NCBI GenBank assembly: GCA_023614405.1 | Contig: CM042687.1 | Location: 240,276,292-240,340,291, forward strand | DNA length: 64,000 nt | Direction of reading: 5' to 3' | Source of the DNA: Avena insularis | Lineage: Eukaryota > Streptophyta > Magnoliopsida > Poales > Poaceae | Shown here: piece by piece, positions 34,909 through 46,485 of the stretch | Layout: each line of letters starts with the position of its first letter | How positions within the stretch are numbered: the first letter of the stretch is position 1 | Made by a program: the position numbers and the translations under genes | Notes under the pieces: generated by a model | Databases searched by the model: none | What the model was told of the DNA's origin: nothing | What the model saw: only the letters and a program-made list of their open reading frames with translations

Positions 34909-36132
34909 ATCCGAAGGCAAAATCTTCGTTGCCAAGAATGGATCCTTTCTAGAGAAGGAATTTCTCTCGAAAGAAGTGACTAGAAGGAAAGTAGAACTCG
35001 ACGAGGTTATCGAACCTTCTCTCGAAATTGCGAGTAGCGCAGCACCGGAAGAAGTTCCTGTGGTGCCTGCACCAGTTAGAGAGGAAGCTAATGATGATGA
35101 TCATGAAACTTCGGTTAAAGTTGCTACAGATCCTCGCAGGTTAACGAGAACTCGTACCACTCCAGATTGGTATGATCCCGTTATGAGTGTCATGTTGGTG
35201 GACAACACCGATGACCCTGCGACATATGAGGAAGCGATGATGAGCCTAGATTCCAATAAATGGCAAGAAGCCATGAAATCCGAGATTGGATCCATGTACG
35301 AAAACCAAGTATGGACTTTGGTGGACTTACCGGATGGCCGGAAGGCTGTCGAGAACAAATGGATATTCAAGAAGAAAACAGATGTTGATGGTAATGTTAC
35401 TGTCTATAAAGCTCGAATTGTCGCAAAAGGGTTTCGATAAATTCAAGGAGTTGACTACGATGAGACTTTCTCACCAGTAGCGAAGCTAAAGTTTGTAAGG
35501 ATTATGTTAGCAATCGCTGCATATTATGATTATGAGATATGGCAGATGGATGTCAAAACAGCATTCCTCAATGGAGACATTGATGAAGAGTTGTATATGA
35601 TGCAACCCAAAGGTTTTGTCGATCCTAAAGATGCTAACAAGGTATGCAAACTTCAACGGTCCATTTATGGATTGAAGCAAGCATCCCGAAGTTGGAATCA
35701 ACGTTTTGATAAGGTGATCAAAAGTTTTGGTTTTATACAAACTTATGGAGAAGCTTGTATTTACAACAAAGTGAGTGGGAGCTTTGTAGCATTCTTAATA
35801 CTATATGTAGATGACATATTGTTGATTGGGAATGATGTAGACCTTCTTAATAGTGTCAAGGAATATTTGAATAATAGTTTTTCAATGAAGGATCTTGGCG
35901 AAGCAGCTTACATATTAGGCATAAAGATTTATAGAGATAGATCGAGACGCCTAATATCACTGTCACAAAGTACATATTTGGACAAAGTTCTAAAGAGGTT
36001 TGGAATAGAAGATATCAAGAAAGGGTTCTTGCCCATGTTTCCCAATACGACCTTGAGTAAAACTCAAAGTCCGACAACAGCAGAAGATAGAGAAAGGATG
36101 AGTAAGACTCCCTATGCCTCAGCCATAGGATC
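34835..36132 (+). pseudogene. pol: E2 reverse transcriptase, cut by E3
   Basis: The linker region (TYEEAMMSLDSNKWQEAM, NKWIFKKK) leads into RT with V-K-T-A-F-L-N-G, YGLKQASRSWNQRFD and the catalytic Y-V-D-D at 35803-35814. A TAA at 35438-35440 interrupts the frame. Coding stops at A-S-A-I-G-S (36132), where E3 begins. The RNase H part expected next is absent from the window; it was lost with the E3/E4 deletion. Confidence 0.9.
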
Positions 36133-39100
36133 TGTAGAGGGAGTGTCCCAACCTTTATTAACATAAGGTGGTGTCCCCTGTGTTTACAATGCTAGTCCCT
36201 GGATCAATAGCTAGCATCCACAGTTTTAGATGTAATATCAAGAAACAAAGGTCATAATAACTTTATAACCAGGAATACCATAATTTTATTACATTTTTAC
36301 ATAGCTCAATTGGCTATTACATTACATTGCAGCGGAATAACTATAAGCATGGGGTACTTCATCTTCAAAGTGCCACAGGCAGACATGTTGGTTGTAGACT
36401 TTGTAATCCTAATCAATCAATCTTCACTAAAATCAATCAAACATGCAACATTACAAGTTACAGCCACAAGGGTCAATACATTTGAATTGTATTGGCAAGT
36501 TTCACTACTAAGTTGAATATAAGTGGATCCTATCATTACATGCACATTTGGCTAAGTAGGGTTTAAGGCTCATTTGCAGAAGCAAAATTTATCCTATCTT
36601 TTCAAAATGGTTTTGGTCCTTTGTCAAATCTCCTTTTCAAAAATCCCTTGAACTCCTTGGTAACCCCAAGTGCATCAAGTTTTATCAAAATCTCTTGAGC
36701 TCCTTGGTACCCCCAAGTGCATCAAGTTTTATCAAAATCTCTTGAGCTCCTTGGTACCCCCAAGTGCATCAAGTTTTATCAAAATCTCTTGAGCTCCTTG
36801 GTACCCCCAAGTGCATCAAGTTTTATCAAAATCTCTTGAGCCCCTTGGTACCCCCAAGTACATCAAGTCTTTAAAGGTTTTCTTTTAGAAATTAGAATGT
36901 TGAGATCTCCCATAGCTTCAAACTTTAGTTGCTCAGTATTGTCCATAACCGGGGACACGGCTAAGTACTTAGATTTTATTGTCTTCTGCAGAAGTTGCAC
37001 ACTTTACCCACATGTCACAATCCCATCTTTTTGCCACCAGTGGCCACTGGATTAGTGCTCACCAAGATGGAGTACCGGCAGATTGAGAATGTGACGAAGT
37101 CTTTCCAGAGGGTCCTCCCATACATCATTGCTAGCTTGTCTTCAGCACCCATGTAGGATTCCAGGTCCCCATGTCCAGTAAACTGAAGACAATGTATGGG
37201 TCTTCCCAATGTAGTTGACTAAGCCAGAGCCATAAATAGCATGTGGTTGCACACGAAAGCCACAATTGGAGAAACATGTTCAATCTCTAAGTTTCCTAGG
37301 TGGTTTGTTTTGGAGCACAACACAAAGAGATTGCCATATACATGGTTCCTTTTGTTGCCACCTTCTCCAAAACTCAAAGTATCCTTGGCCACCCAGGTGG
37401 TTCATTGAGTCCTTGTTTTATTATATAAAAAACAGAAGTCTTTTCCTCAACTTCATAAAATCTCAACATGTATCTCTTTTCAAAATATAGCATGGCTAAC
37501 CATGTAACAACTACATTGTTTTCACTAAGGAATGTATAGGGTATCCTATTAGGATTTAGCATAGCATAAGTATAAAATTATTTTCATGCATGTTTCAAAA
37601 TCCACTAAGTATAATGAAAATAGTAGGACTTTTAGATGATAGTGTCACTTGCCTTTCTTTTGGTAGGGAATGTTGGTTCACTCCTTGATCTTGCTAGTCT
37701 CACACTTTTCTAACTTCACTACAATCAATCAAGCAAACACAATATCAACTAGCATTCCAAACCAATAATCAATCAAGCAATTCACTCACATAAAACAATG
37801 GGATCTAAGTCATGCATGTAAGCATGCAAGAGATGGTTCTATTTGCAAAGGTGGTCTCCACCAGGTTTCTAACTTTGTAAGGTTCAAGTGGTCATTTTTT
37901 CCAAAGTGGCAAAGTCATTTGCAAAAGGGTTTTATCCATAAACCATTTTTAAATCCATTCATTATTTTATGTGGTGGAAAATGTTTTTATCAAAGCAACA
38001 ACCTTAAGTTGTTCACTAAATAAGTTGTTGTTTCTCAAAACTTTGTGTTTATGGCAGTAGGTTTGATCCAAATCATTTTCCCAAAGTTTTTACTCCAAAA
38101 ACATTTTCATAACAAAACCATTATTTTTTTTATTTGGCTAGAAATGGGCTAAACTAGTTAATCCATCCTAAACTTTACCAAATTCATTTTTGAATCTATG
38201 GGTTGGTTCCTAGGGTCAGTAAGTTCATCACAAACTAATTTGCCAAGGTTTCAACCTCAAAAACATTTTTGAATCATTTTTCTAATCTAAACAAGCATAC
38301 AAATGTTTATGTAAAATCCAACAATCTAACAGATACTATTTACTAAACAAATTGCATGGTTGGCTAGGGCTTGCTCCACTGATTCCAATGATATCAAATT
38401 TGTAATTTTTGGACATGTGGATCAAAAGTTATAGGGTTTTCAAATCTGCAACAAATCTGTTTTCAAATTTCTGTTTTTAAACAAAACTGGCCACGCGTCG
38501 CTTTCTAATTGGACTGTACCGGTTCGGGTGGATCGCGTGTTGTAGGCCATTGGATTAAAAGGGAATCGTGCGGCACAGGATCTATCTTACCCCTTCGATA
38601 AGTCAATCAATCGCGTGCCTCGGATCTGGATGATGACGAGGCGGCGCGACGATGGTGGCGCGCGGCGGCGGTGCTCTGGCTACGGCGTAACGGCGAGAAC
38701 AGGAAGCGATAGGAGTAGGGGATATGCTCACCAGAATCGCGAGGACGTGGTGATGCTTGACGTGTGGTCGGCGTGGCAAGGGGCGCTCTGGGTCTGCAGC
38801 AATTCCTCGCCGGAGTTTGCAACGGCGTCTGGCGGCTCTGGTTGAAGACAGGGCGATGCTGCAGTTCACCCCAAGGCAAATGGACGGTACGGTTAGACGA
38901 GGACTGAACTGGAGATGACGTGAGCATCCATGGGAAGGCTAGGGGCGGTCGAGGATTACCGGAGGAGCTCGACGGAGACGAGACAGACGGCGGCGACGCT
39001 CTGTGTCGTGCTTGTCGGCGCTAGGGGACGCGCGCAGGCGAGTGTAGCACACGGGCAGGTGCGCCTGGGACTGGAGAGTGTGTCTGTGTACTTGGGGAGG

Positions 39101-40263
39101 CACGGGGTGGAGAGTCTCGGCCGGAATCGACAAGGAGAGTCGTCGGAGCAGTGAGAGTGTCGAGCCAAATTGAGGCAGCCTCGGGGCAGAGAGGGAGTGG
39201 CGTGTGAGGGGAAATGGAGAGGAGGCCTGGGCGGTTAATAGGGTGCAGTCACGGCGAGTAACGGTCGCGGAATGAATGCGTATTCAACGCTGGAGTAATT
39301 GGCAGCAACGGCAGGGCGTCGTCAGCGCGAGGAGGAAGAAGATGTGCTGGCTGTGTGGGTCCCTGCTGTCAGCGAGGAATGAGAGGGAGAAGAGGGCCAC
39401 CAGTCAGCGTTTGTTCGGGTTAGAAACTGAGTGCGAATCGTTTTCTTTGGGAAGGGGGAGCTGGGCTGGTTCTGGGCCTTGTTGGGCTGCTGGGTTGGGT
39501 CGACCAAATCCTATTTTTTTCTTCCTGATAGCTTTTCCTTTTTCTAATTCTTTTTCTGTTTTGAAATTCAAACAAACAAATCAACACTCAAATCAATTCA
39601 AACAATTCAAACTTTCACCAAACTTTGCAACTATGAATTTGGTTCTGTTCAGCAACATAAACCAAAGTTCAAGGATCAAAATAATAATTTTATTTTAGGG
39701 TCCATTATTAATTAAATAAATAGGCCTTTGTTATTAAGTCAAATAGGATTTGTTTTATTTAAAAACCTCTTTTGAAATCTAATTATTTTCAAAACCAAAT
39801 CAATAGGTTTTATTTGAGAATATAAAACACTTGGAAACTTATTTAAAATAATTTAATAAATTTTGATGTTTTATTTAAAATGTTAAAACCTTTTTATTTA
39901 AATAAAATTTGATATAAAAACCTTATTATTTTATTTAATAAACCTTTACTATTTTTATCAAAACAAAGCATTTTATTTCCTAAGCTTGGCCAAGGTTTAA
40001 TTTGGCTCTATAAAATAATCTTTATTTATAAATCCACCTTTTCTTTTGAAAACCAAATCTTTTTATTTAAAAGATCCAAAATATTTTTTTTCCTTTATTA
40101 AAAGTTTATCTTTTAAATCCCTTTAGGATTTATTTGATCCAACTTGGTTTGAAGGTTCCCAATTGGATTCAAAAAGTTTCTTCTGGCCCTGAAAATCAAC
40201 AATGTTTTATTTTATTCATTTATTTTTCACATTACAAGATTTGGAAAATCTTGGGATGTGACA
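36133..40263 (-). mobile_element. E3 3' LTR (4131 bp)
   Basis: The plus strand starts TGTAGAGGGAGTGTCCC and ends TTGGGATGTGACA. It has a 47-bp tandem repeat at 36654-36870, a GC-rich block at 38600-39480 and a long AT-rich tail. It corresponds to the E1 LTR in reverse but differs in the GC-rich block and in the tandem repeat, so E3 and E0 form a separate subfamily from E1. Confidence 0.92.
36654..36870. repeat. 47-bp tandem repeat in the E3 3' LTR
   Basis: Four full units and a partial one start at 36654, 36701, 36748, 36795 and 36842. Each has CTTGGTACCCCCAAGTGCAT followed by CAAGTTTTATC. The first unit has TAACCCC in place of TACCCCC. The E1 LTR lacks the array. Confidence 0.92.
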
Positions 40264-40277
40264 GGCTACCACCCTTA
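40264..40277 (-). promoter_or_regulatory. E3 polypurine tract
   Basis: The minus strand reads TAAGGGTGGTAGCC directly before the 3' LTR, nearly the same as in E1 (27516-27529) and E0. Confidence 0.82.
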
Positions 40278-40360
40278 AAATAAATCTCGTCCCGAGATTT
40301 GGGAAGGCTAGGGTTACAAGTAGGCTCAAAACAACTAGGGTACTACCACCCTTAAAATTT

Positions 40361-41455
40361 TCAAACAAAATTACATGTTGGCCTTCTTGGGATCCTAGGG
40401 AACTTCTTTGGGCAAACATCTGCATGGTGTCCTTGGTTTCCACACTTGACTCATGGGCCAAGGTTGAGTTTCTCCATAGGCTTGTTCAACTTGTTCTTCA
40501 TCTTTTCTGGACAGTTGCTTGCATAATGTCCTGGGTTCTTGCAATTGAAACAGTTGATGTCCTTGAGTTCTTTACGTGGCTCTTGTGGACAAGTTGCCAC
40601 ATAATGGCCTAGCTCTTTGCAGTTGTTGCACACCACTTGGCCAATTTCCTTATTCTTCTAGTTCTCTGGGCATTCACTGGAATAGTGTCCCATTTCTTTA
40701 CACTTATGACATTGCACATGGCTTTTGTCCTTCTTTTGCTTCTTGGGCTTCTCCAAAGCTAGGAGTGCATCCAGTTCATGTTGTTCATATGATATCTGGT
40801 AGGTAGGAATGTCTACATGCTTCTTGGACCTTTTATTGCTCCTTAGAAAATTCACATTCCTCTTATTTGATCCTTTGAATTGGGTTGTTTTGCTTGGAGG
40901 TATAAGTGGTCCTTTTACTTTGTCATCAACCTTCTTGGTAGACTTGGATCCTTCTTGATGGTTTGCAATCATTTGTTGTACTCCACCTTGTTTCCTTTGT
41001 TCCACAATGGAATAGATGGGGCATTGGATAGGGATATGATTGTTTCCTTCACATAGATAGCAAGTAGCTTGAGAGGTGGGACATTGTCCAATAGGATGTT
41101 TCTCTTCACAGTTGGGGCATTGATCTCCATGCTCCTTGGAAGTATGATCCTTTTCTCCACAAATAATGCAAGCTGGGGCTCCATCTAGAATAACATTTCT
41201 ATCATCCTTGTTGTCATAAACTTTCTTGGAATAGTTTTCTTCCATTTTGATCATTTGATCAGTCACCTTAAGCATCAGTTGGCCTTGAGTTTCCAAAAAT
41301 CCTTGCAGGGCTGGATCTTCTCCACTAGTGTTAGCTACGAATTGAGCTGTCACTTGGTTCAACTGGTGTTGGGTTGCTATGAGCTCTTTCATGCTGTCCT
41401 CTTGGTTGGTGTTGGTGTCATCAACCTTGATGTTGGAGTCTCTTGGAGTAGTCAT
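40361..41455 (-). pseudogene. gag: E3 gag-like protein, two in-frame stops
   Basis: ATG at 41455 (M-T-T-P-R-D-S-N), like E1. The order of motifs is the irregular C-I-I-C-G-E-K-D-H cluster, CPNCEEKHPIGQC, CYLCEGNNHIPIQC, a Lys-rich part, EQHELDALLALEKPKK and CHKCKEMGHYSSEC. The frame stops with TAG at 40658-40660, but the same frame then encodes three more knuckles: CNNCKELGHYVATC, CFNCKNPGHYASNC and, after a TGA at 40451-40453, C-G-N-Q-G-H-H-A-D-V-C. It ends at TGA 40361-40363. Compared with E1, one knuckle in the middle is missing and two more are present near the end. The preserved frame beyond the stops suggests they are young. Confidence 0.85.
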
Positions 41456-42267
41456 CTGTTTGGGTTGAAGGAAGATTAGAATAGGCAAGATAGTTCTAAG
41501 GAATCAATTCTAATCACACACATCACAATTCACACAAGCAATGTGCATGCAATCACAAACAAAACATTTCACTCAAACACAAAGTTCAAGCACATACTTA
41601 GGCAACAAAAATATTTTTGTTATACCACATAATTGATGTGGTTGACTTAACTAAAATATGGTAGTCCATTTATAGGGTTTACTTGTGATCTTTCCATCCT
41701 TCTTTGGTTGATTCTTCTTTACATGAGACCATGGTTTACTTGGGAAAAACTCTTGGTTACTTTGACTTCTAGTGAAGTGAACTCCTTCTAATTTTGCATT
41801 CCCTTAGTCTCCATATCTTGAGCAAGATTTCCTTGTCTCACTCCTAGTCCTTAGTGATATCCAAGTTGGAAGTCCTTGGTGAACATGCTGAAGATGTTGA
41901 AGTCATTAGAGTTGAAGAAGTTGAAGTCATTTGAAGAAGTTGAAGTCATTAGAGTTGAAGAAGTTGAAGTCATTAGAGTTGAAGAAGTTGAAGTCATTTG
42001 AAGAAGTTGAAGTCATTAGAGTTGAAGAAGTTGAAGTCATTAGAGTTGAAAGTGTTGAAAAAGTCCTTTGCACATGGTGTGGTCTTTGGCCATGGGATAG
42101 GTTTTTCCATCAAGTTGAAAATAAGAGAGAGGTAGTGTCAAAACCAAAATGATTGAGGAAAGAGTTTACAAGTTTGTTTGTAAATAAGTTTTTGGAACAA
42201 ATACAAATCCTATTTTCTAAGGGTTTTTGTCCAATCCTAGGGTTTACAAATCCTACAGGCAACACAA
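41456..42267 (-). other. E3 leader with 24-bp tandem repeat
   Basis: Non-coding stretch between primer site and gag. At about 41892-42060 it contains repeated GAAGTTGAAGTCATTAGAGT/TTGAA units of 24 bp, with shorter variants of 15-18 bp (plus-strand view). A plus-strand frame through the repeat (41931-42152) encodes only a low-complexity Lys/Leu/Glu pattern and is not a gene. Confidence 0.75.
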
Positions 42268-42280
42268 TGCTCTGATACCA
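42268..42280 (-). promoter_or_regulatory. E3 primer-binding site (initiator tRNA-Met)
   Basis: The minus strand reads TGGTATCAGAGCA, two bases from the LTR, the same as in E1. Confidence 0.92.
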
Positions 42281-42282
42281 TC

Positions 42283-45200
42283 TGTAGAGGGAGTGTCCCA
42301 ACCTTTATTAACATAAGGTGGTGTCCCCTGTGTTTACAATGCTAGTCCCTAGATCAATAGCTAGCATCCACAGTTTTAGATGTAATATCAAGAAACAAAG
42401 GTCATAATATAACTTTATAACCAGGAATAACATAATTTTATTACATCTTTACATAGCTCAATTGGCTATTACATTACATTGCAGCGGAATAACTATAAGC
42501 ATGGGGTCCTTCATCTTCAAAGTGCCACAGGCCGACATGTTGGTTATAGACTTTGTAATCCTAATCAATCAATCTTCACTAAAATCAATCAAACCTGCAA
42601 CATTACAAGTTATAGCCACAAGGGTCAATACATTTGAATTGTATTGGCAAGTTTCACTACTAAGTTGAATATAAGTGGATCCTATCATTACATGCACATT
42701 TGGCTAAGTAGGGTTTAAGGCTCATTTGCAGAAGCAAAATTTATCCTATCTTTTCAAAATGGTTTTGGTCCTTTGTCAAATCTCCTTTTCAAAAATCCCT
42801 TGAACTCCTTGGTAACCCCAAGTGCTTCAAGTTTTATCAAAATCTCTTGAGCTCCTTGGTACCCCCAAGTGCATCAAGTTTTATCAAAATCTCTTGAGCT
42901 CCTTGGTACCCCCAAGTGCATCAAGTTTTATCAAAATCTCTTGAGCTTCTTGGTACCCCCAAGTGCATCAAGTTTTATCAAAATCTCTTGAGCTCTTTGG
43001 TACCCCCAAGTGCATCAAGTCTTTAAAGGTTTTCTTTTAGAAATTAGAATGTTGAGATCTCCCATAGCTTCAAACTTTAGTTGCTCAGTATTGTCCATAA
43101 CCGGGGACACGGCTAAGTACTTAGATTTTATTGTCTTCTGCAGAAGTTGCACACTTTACCCACATGTCACAATCCCATCTTTTTTCCACCAGTGGCCACT
43201 GGATTAGTGCTCACCAAGATGGAGTACCGGCAGATTGAGAATGTGACGAAGTCTTTCCAGAGGGTCCTCCCATACATCATTGCTAGCTTGTCTTCAGCAC
43301 CCATGTAGGATTCCAGGTCCCCATGTCCAGTAAACTGAAGACAATGCATGGGTCTTCCCAATGTAGTTGACTAAGCCAGAGCCATAAATAGCATGTGGTT
43401 GCACACAAAAGCCACAATTGGAGAAACATGTTCAATCTCTAAGTTTCCTAGGTGGTTTCTTTTGGAGCACAACACAAAGAGATTGCCATATACATGGTTC
43501 CTTTTGTTGCCACCTTCTCCAAAACTCAAAGTATCCTTGGCCACCCAGGTGGTTCATTGAGTCCTTGTTTTATTATATAAAAAACAGAAGTCTTTTCCTC
43601 AACTTCATAAAATCTCAACATGTATCTCTTTTCAAAATATAGCATGGCTAAGCATGTAACAACTACATTGTTTTCACTAAGGAATGTATAGGGTATCCTA
43701 TTAGGATTTAGCATAGCATAAGTATAAAATTATTTTCATGCATGTTTCAAAATCCACTAAGTATAATGAAAATAGTAGGACTTTTAGATGATAGTGTCAC
43801 TTGCCTTTCTTTTGGTAGGGAATGTTGGTTCACTCCTTGATCTTGCTAGTCTCACACTTTTCTAACTTCACTACAATCAATCAAGCAAACACAATATCAA
43901 CTAGCATTCCAAACCAATAATCAATCAAGCAATTCACTCACATAAAACAATGGGATATAAGTCATGCATGTAAGCATGCAAGAGATGGTTCTATTTGCAA
44001 AGGTGGTCTCCACCAGGTTTCTAACTTTGTAAGGTTCAAGTGGTCATTTTTTTCCAAAGTGGCAAAGTCATTTGCAAAAGGGTTTTATCCATAAACCATT
44101 TTTAAATCCATTCATTATTTTATGTGGTGGAAAATGTTTTTATCAAAGCAACAACCTTAAGTTGTTCACTAAATAAGTTGTTGTTTCTCAAAACTTTGTG
44201 TTTATGGTCAGTAGGTTTGATCCAAATCATTTTCCCAAAGTTTTTACTCCAAAAACATTTTCATAACAAAACCATTATTTTTTTATTTGGCTAGAAATGG
44301 GCTAAACTAGTTAATCCATCCTAAACTTTACCAAATTAATTTTTGAATCTATGGGTTGGTTCCTACGGTCAGTAAGTTCATCACAAACTAATTTGCCAAG
44401 GTTTCAACCTCAAAAACATTTTTGAATCATTTTTCTAATCTAAACAAGCATACAAATGTTTCTGTAAAATCCAACAATCTAACAGATACTATTTACTAAA
44501 CAAATTGCATGGTTGGCTAGGTCTTGCTCCACTGATTCCAATGATATCAAATTTGTAATTTTTGGACGTGTGGATCAAAAGTTATAGGGTTTTCAAATCT
44601 GCAACAAATCTGTTTTCAAATTTCTGTTTTTAAACAAAGCTGGCCACGCGTCGCTTTCTAATTGGACGGTACCGGTTCGGGTGGATCACGTGCTATAGGC
44701 CGTTGGATTAAAAGGGAATCGTGCGGCACAGGATCTATCTTACCCCTTCGATAAGTCAATCAATCGTGTGCCTCGGATCTGGATCGGACGGCTGCTAATG
44801 CCTGGCCAAGAACTGGCGGCGCGACGATGGTGGCGCGCGGCGGCGGTGCTCTGGCTACGGCGTAACGGCGAGAACAGGAAGCGAGAGGAGTAGGGGAGAT
44901 GCTCACCAGAATCGCGAGGATGTGGTGATGCTTGACGTGTGGTCGGCGTGGCAAGGGGCGCTCTGGGTCTGCAGCAATTCCTCACCGGAGTTTGCAACGG
45001 CGTCTGGTGGCTCTGGTTGACGACGGGGCGATGCTGCAGTTCACCCCAAGGCAAATGGACGGTACGGTTAGACGCGGACTGAACTGGAGATGACGTGAGC
45101 ATCCATGGGAAGGCTAGGGGCGGTCGAGGATTACCGGAGGAGCTCGACGGAGACGAGACAGACGGCGGCGACGCTCTATGTCGTGCTTGTCGACGCTAGG

Positions 45201-46427
45201 GGACGCGCGCGGGAGAGTGGAGCACACGGGAAGGTGCGCCTGGGACTGGAGAGTGTGTCTGTGTACTTGGGGAGGCACGGGGTGGAGAGGCTCGGCCGGA
45301 ATCGACAAGGAGAGTCGTCGGAGCAGTGAGAGTGTCGAGCCAAATTGAGGCAGCCTCGGGGCAGAGAGGGAGTGGCGTGTGAGGGGAAATGGAGAGGAGG
45401 CCTGGGCAGTTAATAGGGTGCAGTCACGGCGAGTAACGGTTGCGGAATCAATGCGTATTCAACGCCGGCGTATTTGGCAGCAACGGCAGGGCGTCGTCGG
45501 CGCGAGGAGGAAGAAGATGTGCTGGCTGTGTGGGTCCCTGCTGTCAGCGAGGAATGAGAGGGAGAAGAGGGCCACCAGTCAGCGTCTGTTCAGGTTAGAA
45601 ACTGAGTGCGAATCGTTTTCTTCGGGGAGGGGGAGCTAGGCTGGTTCTGGGCCTTGTTTGGCTGCTGGGTTGGGTCGACCAAATCCTATTTTTTTTCTTC
45701 CTGATAGCTTTTCCTTTTTCTAATTCTTTTTCTGTTTTGAAATTCAAACAAACAAATCAACACTCAAATCAATTCAAACAATTCAAACTTTCACCAAACT
45801 TTGCAACTATGAATTTGGTTCTGTTCAGCAACATAAACCAAAGTTCAAGGATCAAAATAATAATTTTATTTTAGGGTCCATTATTAATTAAATAAATAGG
45901 CCTTTGTTATTAAGTCAAATAGGATTTGTTTTATTTAAAAACCTCTTTTGAAATCTAATTATTTTCAAAACCAAATCAGTAGGTTTTATTTGAGAATATA
46001 AAACACTTGGAAACTTATTTAAAATAATTTAATAAGTTTTGATGTTTTATTTAAAATGGTAAAACCTTTTTATTTAAATAAAATTTGATATAAAAACCTT
46101 ATTATTTTATTTAATAAACCTTTACTATTTTTATCAAAACAAAGCATTTTATTTCCTAAGCTTGGCCAAGGTTTAATTTGGCTCTATAAAATAATCTTTA
46201 TTTATAAATCCAATTTTCTTTTGAAAACCAAATCTTTTTATTTAAAAGATCCAAAATAGTAAATCCAAAATATTTTATTTTCCTTTATTAAAAGTTTATC
46301 TTTTAAATCCCTTTAGGATTTATTTGATCCAACTTGGTTTGAAGGTTCCCAATTGGATTCAAAAAGTTTCTTCTGGCCCTGAAAATCAACAATGTTTTAT
46401 TTTATTCATTTATTTTTCACATTACAA
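42283..46427 (-). mobile_element. E3 5' LTR, terminus missing
   Basis: Near-identical to 36133-40263, including the 47-bp repeat array (units at 42806, 42853, 42900, 42947 and 42994). It runs to ACATTACAA at 46427, where the other LTR continues with GATTTGGAAAATC to the TGTGACA end. The last 35 or so bases are deleted and E4 sequence follows after four filler bases. Confidence 0.9.
42806..43024. repeat. 47-bp tandem repeat in the E3 5' LTR
   Basis: Same array as at 36654-36870 with the same number of units, plus a few private point changes such as TTCTTGG and TCTTTGG unit starts. Confidence 0.9.
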
Positions 46428-46485
46428 TTGGATATGTGTACTACCCGTGCAAAGTATCTACGCATAGATCCGGCTCTGATACCAC

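Larger units (their letters stand above)
36133..46427 (-). mobile_element. E3: pol-less zinc-knuckle gag element (same family as E1), reverse
   Basis: 3' LTR 36133-40263, internal 40264-42282 with gag, primer site, and 5' LTR 42283-46427. The LTRs are close copies of each other. GGATC (36128-36132) is the left target duplication; the right copy is lost because the 5' LTR stops about 35 bases short of its expected TGTGACA terminus. It carries no pol genes. Confidence 0.92.

Noticed and set aside
36654..36870. Regularly spaced repeat considered as a CRISPR array
   Set aside because: The units are contiguous without spacers and lie in a plant retrotransposon LTR.
38607..39168. Arg/Pro-rich frames in the E3 LTR considered as a gene
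   Set aside because: Frames on both strands overlap in a GC-rich LTR promoter block and change between the two LTRs.
41931..42152. Open frame with a repetitive Lys-Leu-Glu protein
   Set aside because: It is a by-product of the 24-bp DNA repeat, on the strand opposite to E3 gag, with no domain.
36133..46427. Two nearly identical 4.1-kb blocks that look like a segmental duplication
   Set aside because: They are in the same orientation and flank a primer site, gag and polypurine tract, so they are the two LTRs of E3.
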